From assembly GCA_002887195.1 (NCBI GenBank), contig PJAB01000005.1:1-64000 (forward strand): DNA of 64,000 nucleotides, given 5' to 3'. The position numbers and the translations under genes are program-made. Source of the DNA: Chrysochromulina parva. Its lineage: Eukaryota > Haptophyta > Prymnesiales > Chrysochromulinaceae. Below are positions 44,133 to 53,900 of the stretch, one piece after another. The stretch's first letter is position 1. Each line of letters starts with the position of its first letter. The notes beneath the pieces are model-generated. The model saw only the letters and a list, made by a program, of their open reading frames with translations, made no database searches and was not told where the DNA came from.

Positions 44133-45371
44133 TCAAGGGCACGAGCCAAAGAAGCCACTGCCGAAGGCGTCGTGCGTGCCCTTGGAGAGGGTGGAGTCAG
44201 ACATCGATGAGGCGCCTGCGAGCGCACACGTCGGGGACGACGTTTGCGTCGCAGGAGACCACTGCGAGGACCAAACGCCCGATGGAGACGAGGGAGACTG
44301 CTGCCCTGACGAGGAAGGCGCCGTGGCGAGCACTTGCATGCGAGAGGGGAACGGCTGCCCGAATCGCTGTGGCGTTACATGTACGACGTCAGCTAGGGAA
44401 GGCTGTGGACGCGCCAGCCCATACAGCGTCGTGTCGGGCGGCGGGAGGGCGGTGTCGGCGCCGGTGGACAAAAGAAACTCCGCCGTGGCCTCCGGGACAT
44501 GCGAGGCGTTGAGTGGCACGGCGCGTCTTGCCACGCTACAAGGCCACGCAGGCCACCAAGCCGCCGCGGCGGCACTGTCGCCGCTGCCGCCCGGCACAAG
44601 CGAGGGAGGCAGCGAGGGAGGCAGCGACGGGGGCAGCGATGGGGGCATGGCGGTGGCGTCGAGCCGGAGCGCCCGGTAAACCGAGTTCGTGGCGAGGGCG
44701 ATCGGGGAGCCTTGGTCACCCATATTTGGGTCACCCATCGTCGCGTCCTGCATCCCGGGATCGTCGTGGGCGGCGACGGCGGCGCCGGCATCCGTGGAAA
44801 AGTCGTGGCCGCTCGAGCCTGGCGATGGGAAGGTGATGTGGTTGGAGATGGGCGAGGCCTGAGCCGAGAGCACCGGGAAACTGCGGCTGCTGCTCGCTTC
44901 GCAGCGCCTCCCGTCCGAAATCGTCGGCGAGAGCGACGGCGGCGACGAATGATGCGAGAGACCGTCAGCCATCGACTGCTGCGAGAGGCGGTGCACGTCC
45001 TGCTGCTGCTTGAGGAAGGCGGACAGCCGATGCCGATTCAATTCGGTTGGCAATATTCTCTCAAAGCCCAAGCGGTTCTCGAACGAGGATCCGAAATCCT
45101 CGTGGGAGGAAGTCACGCAGGGGATCATCTCGCTCGCTTCGAGGCGCGGACGCTTGGTGATGACGGCGTCCTCGGGCGGGGGCATGGGCGGTGGCCCGCA
45201 GAAAAGCCCACTCAACCGAGGAGAGGACAGGGTTGAGGCCTTCTCAAGGCAAACTGCGACCGGGTTGGTTGGTCGCTTGATCGTGCGCGGCGAGATAGGC
45301 TTCTCCTCGCCGCCTTCAACTCGGCTGGAGAGGCTCATGAACTCGAGCTCCTCCTCTATGCAGGACGGCAT
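44133..45371 (-). CDS. hypothetical disordered Ser/Pro-rich protein
   Basis: 412 residues from ATG 45371. No domain is recognised. The N-terminal third has several basic-Pro patches (SPRTIKRP, ITKRPRLE, the latter like a nuclear signal) and a short helix with LSAFLKQQQDVHRLSQQ. The middle is Ser/Pro-rich. A fourfold PPSL repeat, coded by a 12-bp DNA repeat near 44600-44645, is followed by an Ala/Trp segment. Composition and SP/TP sites suggest a nuclear, phosphorylated, unstructured regulator, but that is inference. The gene is divergent from the CDPK (213 bp between starts), so they may share a promoter. A 232-residue frame on the opposite strand overlaps its 3' half and is less convincing. 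Confidence 0.45.
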   Translation of the reverse strand: MPSCIEEELEFMSLSSRVEGGEEKPISPRTIKRPTNPVAVCLEKASTLSSPRLSGLFCGPPPMPPPEDAVITKRPRLEASEMIPCVTSSHEDFGSSFENRLGFERILPTELNRHRLSAFLKQQQDVHRLSQQSMADGLSHHSSPPSLSPTISDGRRCEASSSRSFPVLSAQASPISNHITFPSPGSSGHDFSTDAGAAVAAHDDPGMQDATMGDPNMGDQGSPIALATNSVYRALRLDATAMPPSLPPSLPPSLPPSLVPGGSGDSAAAAAWWPAWPCSVARRAVPLNASHVPEATAEFLLSTGADTALPPPDTTLYGLARPQPSLADVVHVTPQRFGQPFPSRMQVLATAPSSSGQQSPSSPSGVWSSQWSPATQTSSPTCALAGASSMSDSTLSKGTHDAFGSGFFGSCP

Positions 45372-45583
45372 CAATCAGTATCGGCTGATTGATGACGGGG
45401 GCTCGGTGGACTGGCACGAGCAAGCCCCAAGCGCGGGGTCAAACACTTTCGCATCACGGATGCAATCACGAGTGAGGCAGCCAACAATTTTTCCCCACCA
45501 AGACAAATGTTCCCCTTGCGCAGGGTACATGTACATGTACACGAGGAAACTCATGGCTATGGATTGGTCGAGGTGTCAACGGC

Positions 45584-47197
45584 ATGTTGGATGTTTTTGC
45601 GCGCAGCCAAACAACGAAACTTGCTTTTGGTGAGAACCTCCGTGAGGCTGTCTCGCGCAACCAGCGTCTTGCACAGCCGCAGCTCATGTTCTGTTGCGCT
45701 GGCGCAGACGACGACGTGGCCGCCAGCGAGTCCAAGGGCGCGAAGTTTGCCAAAATCGAGATCAAAGGTTGGAAGGTCGACCCCAATCCCATCGGCGAGG
45801 GCGGGTTCGGCGCCGTGCACCTTTGCACGGAGGTGAAAACAGGCAAGCGGCGCGCGTGCAAGGCAATGCGGCTTCCCACGGCGCAAGATCGCGATGACTT
45901 CCGCCACGAGGTGGCGGTTCTGAAAGCTACCGGAAAGCACAAGAATATTTGCCACTGCATCGATGTCGCCGAGGACGCTCGGTATGGCTACCTGGTGATG
46001 CAGTCGTGCACAGGCGGCGAGCTCTTCGACCGGATCGCCGCGCGGAACTGCAGCGAGAAGGACGCGGCGATGGCCATCGTCGACGTCCTCGCGGCGCTCA
46101 ACCATTTACACACGAAGCGCATCATCCACCGCGACATCAAGCCGGAGAACCTGTTGTACAAGGACAAGCAGCCCGGCTCGCCTCTCAAGCTGATCGACTT
46201 CGGGCTGGCGATCCAGCTGCAGCCGGGCCAGCGCGAGACCGAGGTGTGCGGCACCACCTCGTACATGGCTCCGGAGGTGCTGCGCGGCAGCTACTCGTTC
46301 GAGTGCGACATTTGGTCGCTGGGGGTCATCTGCTTCTTCATGCTGAGCGGCAAGCTGCCCTTTCCGGGGCGCTCGGACGAGGAGAAGGAGGCGCGGATCC
46401 TCCGCGGCTCGTTCTCGTTCTCGGAGAAGCAGTGGAACTCGATCTCCGATGAGGCCAAGGACTTCATCAAGAAGATCCTCAGCGCGGACGAGTCGAAGCG
46501 CATGAGCGGCCGCAAGGCGCTGTTGCACCCATGGGTGACGAACCGTGCCAAGTACGCGGACAAGTTTGTGCCCAAGGAGGTGGCCGAGAGCGTCAAGCGG
46601 TACGCGCAAGCGCATCGGTTCCAGAAGGCCGTGCGCCATTCGATGGCGACGAACCTCACCTCGAGCGAGCTCCACAAGCTGCGAAACATCTTTGAAGGTC
46701 TCGATACGGAGGGGCACGGAACGATCACGATCGCACGCCTCAAGGAGGTGCTCGAGGCGGAGGCGGCCGAGACGGGTCAGAACCCCTTCGGGGGCATCGA
46801 CCTGTCCAACTTCGACATCGACGGCGATGGCGAGATCGATTGGCAGGAGTTCGTGGCGGCCATCATGGACGACCACGAGCTGCACAATGAGGAGAACCTT
46901 GCCAAGGTCTTCCGGCAGCTCGATGTCGACAGCAGCGGCACGCTCTCCCTCACGGAGATCAGCACGATCCTCGGCAACGAGCACCAGTTCTCCCGTCAGG
47001 TGCTCGAGGCCGTCAAAAGGAATCGCGGCACGGGGGATGGGGTGGAGACGATTCAGATGACCTTCGACGAGTTCAAGAACCTGATGCTCTCAAAAGGCGA
47101 CCTGTCATCGGTCTCCAAGAAGCGCAGGCGCGACACGATCAAAAACTTTTCGTTCTCGGAGGTACAGACCGACGAGAACGCCGAGCAGAATGTCTGA
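45584..47197 (+). CDS. calcium-dependent protein kinase (CDPK)
   Basis: 537 residues from ATG 45584; an alternative start at 45686 (MFCCAG) would expose two Cys for acylation. The kinase domain runs from IGEGGFGAVHL with CKAM as the ATP Lys, through HRDIKPENLLY and LIDFGLA, to TTSYMAPEVL and DIWSLGVICFFML. A junction segment of about 40 residues leads to a calmodulin-like tail: EF-hands DTEGHGTITIARL, DIDGDGEIDWQEF and DVDSSGTLSLTEI, and a fourth, degenerate loop (RGTGDGVETIQMTFDEF). The second loop has all Ca-binding positions; the first and third are plausible. CDPKs of plants, alveolates and other protists turn Ca2+ signals into Ser/Thr phosphorylation. No intron is seen. Confidence 0.95.
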   Translation: MLDVFARSQTTKLAFGENLREAVSRNQRLAQPQLMFCCAGADDDVAASESKGAKFAKIEIKGWKVDPNPIGEGGFGAVHLCTEVKTGKRRACKAMRLPTAQDRDDFRHEVAVLKATGKHKNICHCIDVAEDARYGYLVMQSCTGGELFDRIAARNCSEKDAAMAIVDVLAALNHLHTKRIIHRDIKPENLLYKDKQPGSPLKLIDFGLAIQLQPGQRETEVCGTTSYMAPEVLRGSYSFECDIWSLGVICFFMLSGKLPFPGRSDEEKEARILRGSFSFSEKQWNSISDEAKDFIKKILSADESKRMSGRKALLHPWVTNRAKYADKFVPKEVAESVKRYAQAHRFQKAVRHSMATNLTSSELHKLRNIFEGLDTEGHGTITIARLKEVLEAEAAETGQNPFGGIDLSNFDIDGDGEIDWQEFVAAIMDDHELHNEENLAKVFRQLDVDSSGTLSLTEISTILGNEHQFSRQVLEAVKRNRGTGDGVETIQMTFDEFKNLMLSKGDLSSVSKKRRRDTIKNFSFSEVQTDENAEQNV

Positions 47198-48564
47198 CTA
47201 TCGGGCTCGCCTGCGGATTTTCGGCCTCCCGGACATGTGTGACGCACACGTGTAGGTGGCCGTCTAAACGCAAGCGAGCGATCGTCAATAACGAGGTGGA
47301 GCGCATCGTGGTGGCGGCACCTGGTGCGTGGGGTGGGCAGTGAGGCACTCGTTCGATGGGTTCCATCCCCGATCAGGAGCCCCGGCCGCCGGGAGGTATC
47401 ACAATGACGCGGCATGGCGCCATGCCACAATGACGCGGCATGGCGGCATGCGCATGCCACGACGACAATCTGGAGTTCGAGATTACAATCGTGCGTGCGG
47501 AGGTGTGTGCGACCACGTGCGTGAGACGCGCATGTGGGGACATGCGCCTCGTCTCGCGTCCGCGCAGAGTGAGGTCTGTCGACCGAGCGGTGCTCTCGCG
47601 CCTATGAAGACCGTCTTCTCCTAGAGACCATCATAACACAGTGTGTAAGAACGTGCAGCCGCCGGCGGGGAGCCGCGCAACCGTAGTATTGCCGGTGCTA
47701 TCATGTATCGCTGTAAGCGATTGTATCGCGGCTATCATGTGCGTGTGTGACTGTCCTCTGCCGTCGAGTGTGTGAGATGGCTCGAGAGATGGCGCTTGGC
47801 TGCAGTCGGAGCCGCACACACACGCCGCCGGGACCGAACGCTCTACCGGCGTACCCGGGGCCCGGGGGGGGCCCAGGGCCAGGCGACAGCGCGACACCCG
47901 GCGCAGGCGCCGCGCCGCGGATGGCGTGCTTGCCGGCGCTTAAGCAGGTTAAGCGCGACCCGGTCGGACGCGGCCGCTGCTCGCCCGGGCGCATCCGTAG
48001 GCCGTACACACGCGGCACGCGGCCTCGCGGGCCGGACCACACGGGACCTGCGTCCGGTCGCGGCGGCGTGGAGCGGGTTTGAGCGGGGGGGACCCACCCC
48101 CGGCGCCCGGCCGGCGGCGCCTCGGGCCCGGGCGCGCGGTCGACGCGGTCGGGGCGGGTCCGGGACCCGCGTGTACACGATCATGTACGATTGTACTCGA
48201 CGAGTTTTCGACGGCGCGTACCCGGCGATAAAAGCATGGATAAAAGTCGGGTGGCGCGGCACGCCGGACCGGGCGGCTCCGGCTCGACGACGGGCCTGAA
48301 CAGCGAAAGTAGCAATAACGTGTGTCCGTAAAACAACCGCGAGTAATTTTGCAGTTGCTCGCGGTCTGCGATGCTGTCGCAATGCGACGCCTATACTTTC
48401 GCGAAAGAGAACATTACAATTGTGCCGGGAGTTGGAATGTGGGTGTTGCAGCCAGCCGGGCCTGCGAGGAGCGCGTGCCCGTGAACGCCGCCGCCGCCGC
48501 CGAGGTCGACTCCCCTACCAGAGAGACCCTGTCGGGTGCATGGTCGGGTGCTCCGCAGACTTTC
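47198..48564. other. long intergenic region, very GC-rich in its centre
   Basis: About 1.37 kb between the convergent CDPK and LHC-like genes. A 26-bp direct duplication starts at 47401 and 47427 (ACAATGACGCGGCATGGCG...). 47850-48180 is extremely GC-rich, whereas 48330-48425 is AT-richer. No coding frame, rRNA or tRNA is recognisable. Confidence 0.5.
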
Positions 48565-49191
48565 TTACTTGGCAAGCAGCAGGCCACCGACGCCGATGTT
48601 GACCACCTCGAGGATGTCCATGCCGCTGGCCATGGAGGCCGAGACGACGGCGATGAGGCCAAGCATTGCCAAGCGGCCGTTGAGCATCTCGGCGGCGGGC
48701 GTCAGGCCGCTCTCAAGCGGCACGAAGAGGCCGTACGGCTCCTCATCCGTCTCACCGTCGAGCAGCGTGAGCGTGTCGCCAAGCACCTGCGGGCCAAAGG
48801 CAGCGGCCGCGCTGACCGCGAGCGCGTGCACGTGCACCATCATGATGACGGCGCGCTCGGTCGAGATGTACTGGTTGAGGCCGAGCTGCGCCAGGCCGCC
48901 CCAGTCCTTGTACTGCAACGCCACGTCTCCGCTCGGGATGAGCCCGTGGGACTTGGCGTAGCCAGTCGCCACGATCATGACCCAGCCAAACATGGCGTGG
49001 CGGCCGTTCCACCGCTCAGCCTTGACCGTCGGGCCAAAACCGTACTTGGCGAGCCACGGGAAGTCACCCTTGAACTGCTGCATGCCGTTCTCGAATACAG
49101 TCATCTGCGGCGCCGCTGTCTGCTTCACCGCAGGGCGGAGAGCCACGCCAGGGGCCTGGAAGGCGAGTGCAGAGACGGCGAGGGCGAGCAT
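48565..49191 (-). CDS. LHC-superfamily chlorophyll-binding-like protein, plastid
   Basis: 208 residues, ATG at 49191, stop TAA at 48565. The leader MLALAVSALAFQAP resembles the signal peptide plus an A-F transit cleavage motif used by complex red plastids. The mature part starts near PQMTVFENG. Three hydrophobic helices follow: ERWNGRHAMFGWVMIVATG, a middle one (VIMMVHVHALAVSAAAAFG) and AEMLNGRLAMLGLIAVVSA. Helices one and three carry the ExxNxRxAM chlorophyll-binding motif characteristic of the family. Which subgroup it belongs to (LHC-like, RedCAP or antenna) I cannot decide by eye. It is head-to-head with the Tan1-like gene with 238 bp between start codons, a likely shared promoter region. 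Confidence 0.9.
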   Translation of the reverse strand: MLALAVSALAFQAPGVALRPAVKQTAAPQMTVFENGMQQFKGDFPWLAKYGFGPTVKAERWNGRHAMFGWVMIVATGYAKSHGLIPSGDVALQYKDWGGLAQLGLNQYISTERAVIMMVHVHALAVSAAAAFGPQVLGDTLTLLDGETDEEPYGLFVPLESGLTPAAEMLNGRLAMLGLIAVVSASMASGMDILEVVNIGVGGLLLAK

Positions 49192-49429
49192 CAGATCTGC
49201 GAGCGCCAGGCGAACCGGTGGTGAGCTTCGGTCGAAGGGAAGAAGGGGCCATTACAGCATACCGAGCAAATGAAAGAGATCTATTGAGCTCAGCTCGTGC
49301 ACTTGTCGGCGGAAAAAATAGGGCAATCGAGACGAATCCGGGTTCGTCCCGTGACCAAGAACGGACTGTGTCGACTCGTTTTGTCTCTGTTTTCTCGGGA
49401 GTTTGTCGCGTCGACTTCTCCATCCAGCC

Positions 49430-50326
49430 ATGTCGGGCACCGTGGAGAAGCGCGCGGCCCCTGCTGGTGGCGGCGGCGGAAAGCGCCACAAGGGTGCGTA
49501 TGTGCACAGCAAGCACACGGGACGCGGCGCGTCACAGCTTGGGCCAGGCATGCGCGGCGTGCTCATCACGTGTGACGTACACATGGAGAAGGCTGCCATC
49601 GGCGAAGCCTTCCGTCTGATTGATGAGCTGCTCGAGACCGAAGGCAGTCATGCATCTGCTGACACGAAGCCGGTGGCGGAAACTCCCGCCCGTGCCATTG
49701 CCGCCACGACGGCCGGCGATTCGCTCGCCGCGGAACTCGCAGCGCTGCAGCAGCAGAAGCCTTCAGTTAGCGACGCAGCAGACGATGCGAAGCCGACGCG
49801 GCCGTACACGATCGCGCAGACCGGCTGCCACGGAAACGTGTTCATTCGACTGATGGATGGTCTCGACCCGGTGCGCCTCGTGGATCGAGCATTGGAGCAG
49901 GCCTTAGCGAGTGGCACAGCTGGAGCGCGGCACATCGTTCGGATGATGCCCGTGCAGCTCTGCGTCTCCGCGCACAAGGTCGATGCGTTTGCGGATGCCG
50001 TCAAGCCGCTCGCGCACGCAGCGCTGAACGGCTTTGGCGGTACGTACGCCGTGCAGTGGCGCCGCCGCAACAATACCACCCTTGATAAGATGAGCATCAT
50101 CGACACCGTCGCCAAGCAGGTGGGCGCTGCCGTGCCTCAAGCGACTGTCGATCTGCGAAACCCCGAGGCTGCCGTGTGCGTCGAGGTCATAGCGGCCACG
50201 GGTCTCGTGAGCGTGCTGCCTCGATGGCGGGAGCTGCTCCAGTACAATCTGCGAGCGTGTGCTGCCGCCAAGGCAGAATCAGTGCCAGGGTCGGAGTCGG
50301 TGGCTGCACGAGCAACTCCCGACTAA
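49430..50326 (+). CDS. TAN1: THUMP-domain tRNA acetylation adaptor, Tan1/THUMPD1-like
   Basis: 298 residues from ATG 49430. The N-terminal region has the family's KR-rich start and a GVLITCDVHMEKAAIGEAFRLI strand-helix as in Tan1, then a disordered Ala/Asp insert. The THUMP domain follows: HIVRMMPVQLCVSAH, YAVQWRRRNNTTLDK and VDLRNPEAAVCVEVI, the classic tail of THUMP. In yeast and animals Tan1/THUMPD1 brings the acetyltransferase Kre33/NAT10 to tRNA-Leu and tRNA-Ser for ac4C12. It has no catalytic domain of its own. Length agrees with yeast Tan1. There is no intron. Confidence 0.85.
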   Translation: MSGTVEKRAAPAGGGGGKRHKGAYVHSKHTGRGASQLGPGMRGVLITCDVHMEKAAIGEAFRLIDELLETEGSHASADTKPVAETPARAIAATTAGDSLAAELAALQQQKPSVSDAADDAKPTRPYTIAQTGCHGNVFIRLMDGLDPVRLVDRALEQALASGTAGARHIVRMMPVQLCVSAHKVDAFADAVKPLAHAALNGFGGTYAVQWRRRNNTTLDKMSIIDTVAKQVGAAVPQATVDLRNPEAAVCVEVIAATGLVSVLPRWRELLQYNLRACAAAKAESVPGSESVAARATPD

Positions 50327-50607
50327 GCACCTCACTTTCCCGAGTCTGGCGCCGAGGCCAGCACTCTGTCCCGGGTCTCTCCTGTCTCGGGCAGAGAGGA
50401 GGCTACAGTGCCTACTATAGGCGCGTGTACTGTACTGGGTGTGTGGTGCCCGCGGCGCGCGAGGGCTATTTCTCGGCGGTCGATGTGTCGGGACCAGAGG
50501 ACCACGGATGTGCTGTTTGTTACTTTGTTTGTGACCACTGAAACTGACGTATGTGACGTATGTGAGAGGTGAGAGAGTGTGAGCACAGCCTCTACAATGT
50601 GTTCTGA

Positions 50608-51543
50608 TCACAGTCGTAACAAAAATCTAGGTCCTACTGGTCCGAGGGCGCGACCATCTTGCCTGCCCGGGTTGACTGCTGCCACGGCCGCCGCCAAGTC
50701 CTCTTCCGCCTTCTGGGCCGCGCGTTCCTCGACCGTGACGGCTGCGTCCGCCAGCATATTTGCAAGCTGCTCCTGGCCAGCCGCGAGCACCTCCTCGATC
50801 GCCTCTTCGGTGAGCCCGCCGCCCTCCTTGTGTGCGTCGGCCTCTGCCTTCCTTTCTTGGAAAGCAGAGATGATGGTTCGCGACACTGACGACTTTTGGC
50901 GCACGATTCGAAAACGGTCACCCAGCGTGATGTACTTGGCCTTCGTGTCCAAGTCAACCGCACCGCCTGCGCGTTTCCACGGGTCTGCGCTCGGGTCCCT
51001 CTCCAGCGATTCGCGCACTGCATGGCCTCGATGCAGCTTTTGTATGGTTGTGGCGGCAGCGCCCGTCACTCGCCGAAAGCTCCCGCTTTTTTCAACGCTC
51101 GTTGGTTGTGATGAGGTGGCCGGCTGCGCGGGCATATTTATGGAGTTGGCGAAGCGGATGGCGTTGATCGCTGCCTTGAGCCGCGCCAACAGGCTGGCTT
51201 TCGACTCATCGATGGGAGCAACCAGTGGGCGAGGGACTGAATCATGCTCATCCTCCAGTGCCGCGGCAGAATGGTGCGCCGGCAATGGCAACCCGGCCTC
51301 CACGACTGAGATTATGCCGGCGTCCTCTACGCTCGCACATTGCTCAGCCTCCTCTTCCGTGAGCATGTGCGAAGTCACAGCAGCACCAAGTGAAACGCGC
51401 TTCTTTGCTTTCCCCTTTGCACCGGGCTGGCTTGCTCGTTGACTTCGCTGCGACCGATGAGACACTGGGCCGCCGCTCTTACGTTGTGCCTGATCTTTGC
51501 TGCTTTGCGTTGCAGTTGTTCTGGTCGGTTTTGCGGCTTTCAT
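50608..51543 (-). CDS. IQ-motif protein of unknown function
   Basis: 311 residues from ATG 51543. The first 60 residues are basic and Ser/Gln-rich, ending GAKGKAKKRVSLG, like a nuclear or nucleolar signal. One IQ motif (TTIQKLHRGHAVRESL) at about residue 180 suggests binding of calmodulin or a myosin-light-chain-like protein. The C-terminal quarter is a charged Ala/Glu helix (EEAIEEVLAAGQEQLANML and following), probably a coiled coil. Nothing else is recognisable. The convergent Tan1-like gene ends 281 bp away. Confidence 0.65.
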   Translation of the reverse strand: MKAAKPTRTTATQSSKDQAQRKSGGPVSHRSQRSQRASQPGAKGKAKKRVSLGAAVTSHMLTEEEAEQCASVEDAGIISVVEAGLPLPAHHSAAALEDEHDSVPRPLVAPIDESKASLLARLKAAINAIRFANSINMPAQPATSSQPTSVEKSGSFRRVTGAAATTIQKLHRGHAVRESLERDPSADPWKRAGGAVDLDTKAKYITLGDRFRIVRQKSSVSRTIISAFQERKAEADAHKEGGGLTEEAIEEVLAAGQEQLANMLADAAVTVEERAAQKAEEDLAAAVAAVNPGRQDGRALGPVGPRFLLRL

Positions 51544-52350
51544 GGTCGCGGCCACTTTGTACCCTCGTGAGCAGGCGCCTTGCCATCAATTTTGATTCGC
51601 GAAGTTGACACTTCAGTCAAGTTCGTGAAAAGTTCAAGTTCAAGGTGGAACTGTAAAGGGCAACAACCATGGAGTGGAAGGCTTTTGCCATCAACCTCTT
51701 GACTTTTCCGGGTCTCACAACAAGAAAATGAATCGGTCAGCGGCAGTCGTCCGTCTCTGCTCCTCATTTGCTCCTGTTGATTCATGATCTTGTTCATGAT
51801 TGGGGACGAGTGGCACGGCAGTTGTATACGGTCCGATGTCCGCGTCTCTCCCCCGCACCCGCGTCTCGAATGTGTCACGGCCGTGAGCTCCGATCACCCA
51901 TGGCCGGGCGGATCGGATGCGGGATGGACCGCGCCCGAGGGCGTGCGCCGTGCCCGTGGTTCGGCCCCGCCACGCGAAACGGCACGCCCCAGCCGCGAGC
52001 CCCAGCCGCGGAGCCGGGTGAGGGAGAGAGGCGGTCGCGGCCGGGCGGCGCTCGTGGCGCGGGCTGGGGCTGGAACGCAACGCAACACCACAAAGGGATG
52101 GCAGGGATGGGGGCGACGCGAGGGAGCACGCCCCTGCGGCGCGGACGCCTCAACTATCACGGTCACATGCACCACACCCTTTGCTACCCCCTTGGAAGCT
52201 TTCCAGTGATTGCCATCCTGGCTCTGCTCTGCTGTGCTCTTGCGCTGTCTTGGCACATTCAACATCAGAAGCCATGGCGTAAGCTTCAGGCGTCCTCCCA
52301 ATCTTGACCCATGTCTTGTCCTCTACCAGGACTCGCGCCACGCGCAACAA
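51544..52350. other. intergenic region, no supported gene
   Basis: About 800 bp between two minus-strand genes. A plus-strand frame (51768-52307) ends in a hydrophobic stretch, but the rest is compositional noise. No RNA gene is recognisable. Confidence 0.4.
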
Positions 52351-53108
52351 TTAGTCCTTGAAGGGCATCTTGCCGGCAGCGGCCACGTTTGCGTAAAGGA
52401 CGGGCGTGCTATTCTTGCAGTCGGCGACGCCCGGCATGGCTAGCACCTTCGTGTTGACCGCTGCCAGGAGCGGGCATGCCGCGAGCACCGTAGCCATGCG
52501 CGCCTCGCCGAACAAAAACTCACACCTGAGGGGCGAGTCGACCGGAGGCCCATCAGCGCGCAGCAATTGCAGCAACGGCTGAGGCGTGCGCGGGGTGCGA
52601 GCGAGGTGCGAGGTGCGTACGTGGCAATGGCGTTCACAAGGAGGAAGTCGCAGTATGATATTTTGGCGCCGACGAGGAAACCGTCCTTGCCATATTTCTT
52701 AGCACACGCTTCCAGCACGCCGAAAAACTGTGCGAGGCGGCCCGACAAAAAGGCTTCCACTTCTTCCCACGAATTGGCATCTTTCCGGGCTTTGTAAGCT
52801 TCCGACCACACGTCGGCGATGTCGAGCGCGATCTTGAGCGCCTCGGCGCGCAGGCCCGTAGGCGGCCTGAAACCCACTTCGGTGCCGAGCCACTGCGCCG
52901 CAGCCGTCGTTTGTGAGATCATCTTGCCAGTCTGATCGTGCCCAAGCGCCGGCGCCGCAAAGCAGGTCGGGTCCTTGACCTCGCTCCAAGGCGCGCGCTT
53001 CCACTTGGCCTTTGACGCCACAAGCATCATCTCCAGCCCCTGGGAGCGGCCGGTAAAGCCTTCATGGTAGTATACTGTAAACTCTCCGCACGGCACGGTG
53101 TTCGGCAT
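52351..53108 (-). CDS. glutathione S-transferase-like protein (two exons)
   Basis: ATG at 53108, last exon 52578-52351. The thioredoxin-like half has TVYYHEGFTGRSQGLEMML, a Trp/Lys segment and ISQTTAAAQWLG, which aligns with the QSxAIxxYL of sigma-type GSTs. The all-helical half has LKIALDIADVWSEAY and GAKISYCDFLL, like the DxxxAD(F/W) region of GSTs. The frame then breaks, and the true C-terminus (AVNTKVLAMPGVADCKNS, like the usual LPxVKxY end) is read in another frame after an acceptor CTCAG at 52579. A phase-0 donor GTGAAC at 52637 (59-bp intron) gives about 232 residues; GTACGC at 52620 is a stronger-looking donor but the wrong phase. The catalytic Tyr may be one of YY in the first strand. 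Confidence 0.75.
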
Positions 53109-53900
53109 GTCTAAACTTCGGTGGAGTCGTGCGTTCCCATGTGGTCGTACTGGCGCGGAAGTCCAAAAAAGGATTTCCCACAAATCTCACAACACACAGC
53201 AAGCAATTAAGCAAGTCAAGACTGTGAAGCACGGTCACGTCAGTCAGTCGAAATCAGAGCAAGCGTGCGTCACAGCTCACAGGCGTCAGAGACGCGGACC
53301 GATTCGCGGCCCAGATCCGAGATCGGTTTATTGCGGCAAGGACCGTCCTTCAAGGAGTCAGATCAATAGTCAAGTAACAAGTCAACTACGGACTATATAT
53401 CTATATATGCCTACGCCAGTGCCGAAGTACCGCGCTCACGCTGCGCACGCGACCTCTCACCTGTCACACACTCAACACGCAACACTTCACAGACTGGACA
53501 GACAACACACCGCAGTGTGCATGCGCGGCACCCCGGCCGCCGATGCACGAGCCGCTGCCAGTGCCTCCCAGTCCCACAGTCTCGAGTGCCAGGGTCCGCG
53601 CACGGCTACACGCCCCTGCCCCCTGGCGCCCGGGGGCAGAGGCCCTGGCCCTGCACAATGAGGCACAAGGCCAAGGCCACAACGCACATGGCACAAGGCT
53701 CACACGCGCGCTCTGGAACTCTGTACCCTAACACACTCGCCGCCTGCAGCTGCACGCGGAGGCTAGGCGGCGTGACACACCTAAAAGGCACACGCTCTCG
53801 TGAGTGGTGCACCGTGGTGTGGCGGGGAGCACCATCGTATTCGAGATTCGAGATTGACCTGGACAGGTTAGGACAGGTGCCCCACACTCTCCCCACAATC
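53109..53900. other. intergenic region, no supported gene
   Basis: About 790 bp between the GST-like start and the K+ transporter stop. It contains a TATATATCTATATATG patch near 53393 and GC-rich stretches with imperfect GCCCTGGC repeats. Frames here have no domain. Confidence 0.4.

Noticed and set aside
43981..44679. Plus-strand frame of 232 codons after repeat copy D.
   Set aside because: It is antisense to the longer disordered protein gene and has no domain; its Gly/Ser tail is the mirror of the PPSL repeat.
51768..52307. Plus-strand frame ending in a hydrophobic stretch (FPVIAILALLCCALAL).
   Set aside because: The rest is Arg/Gly/Pro-rich GC noise, with no domain and no start context; a tail-anchored protein cannot be supported.
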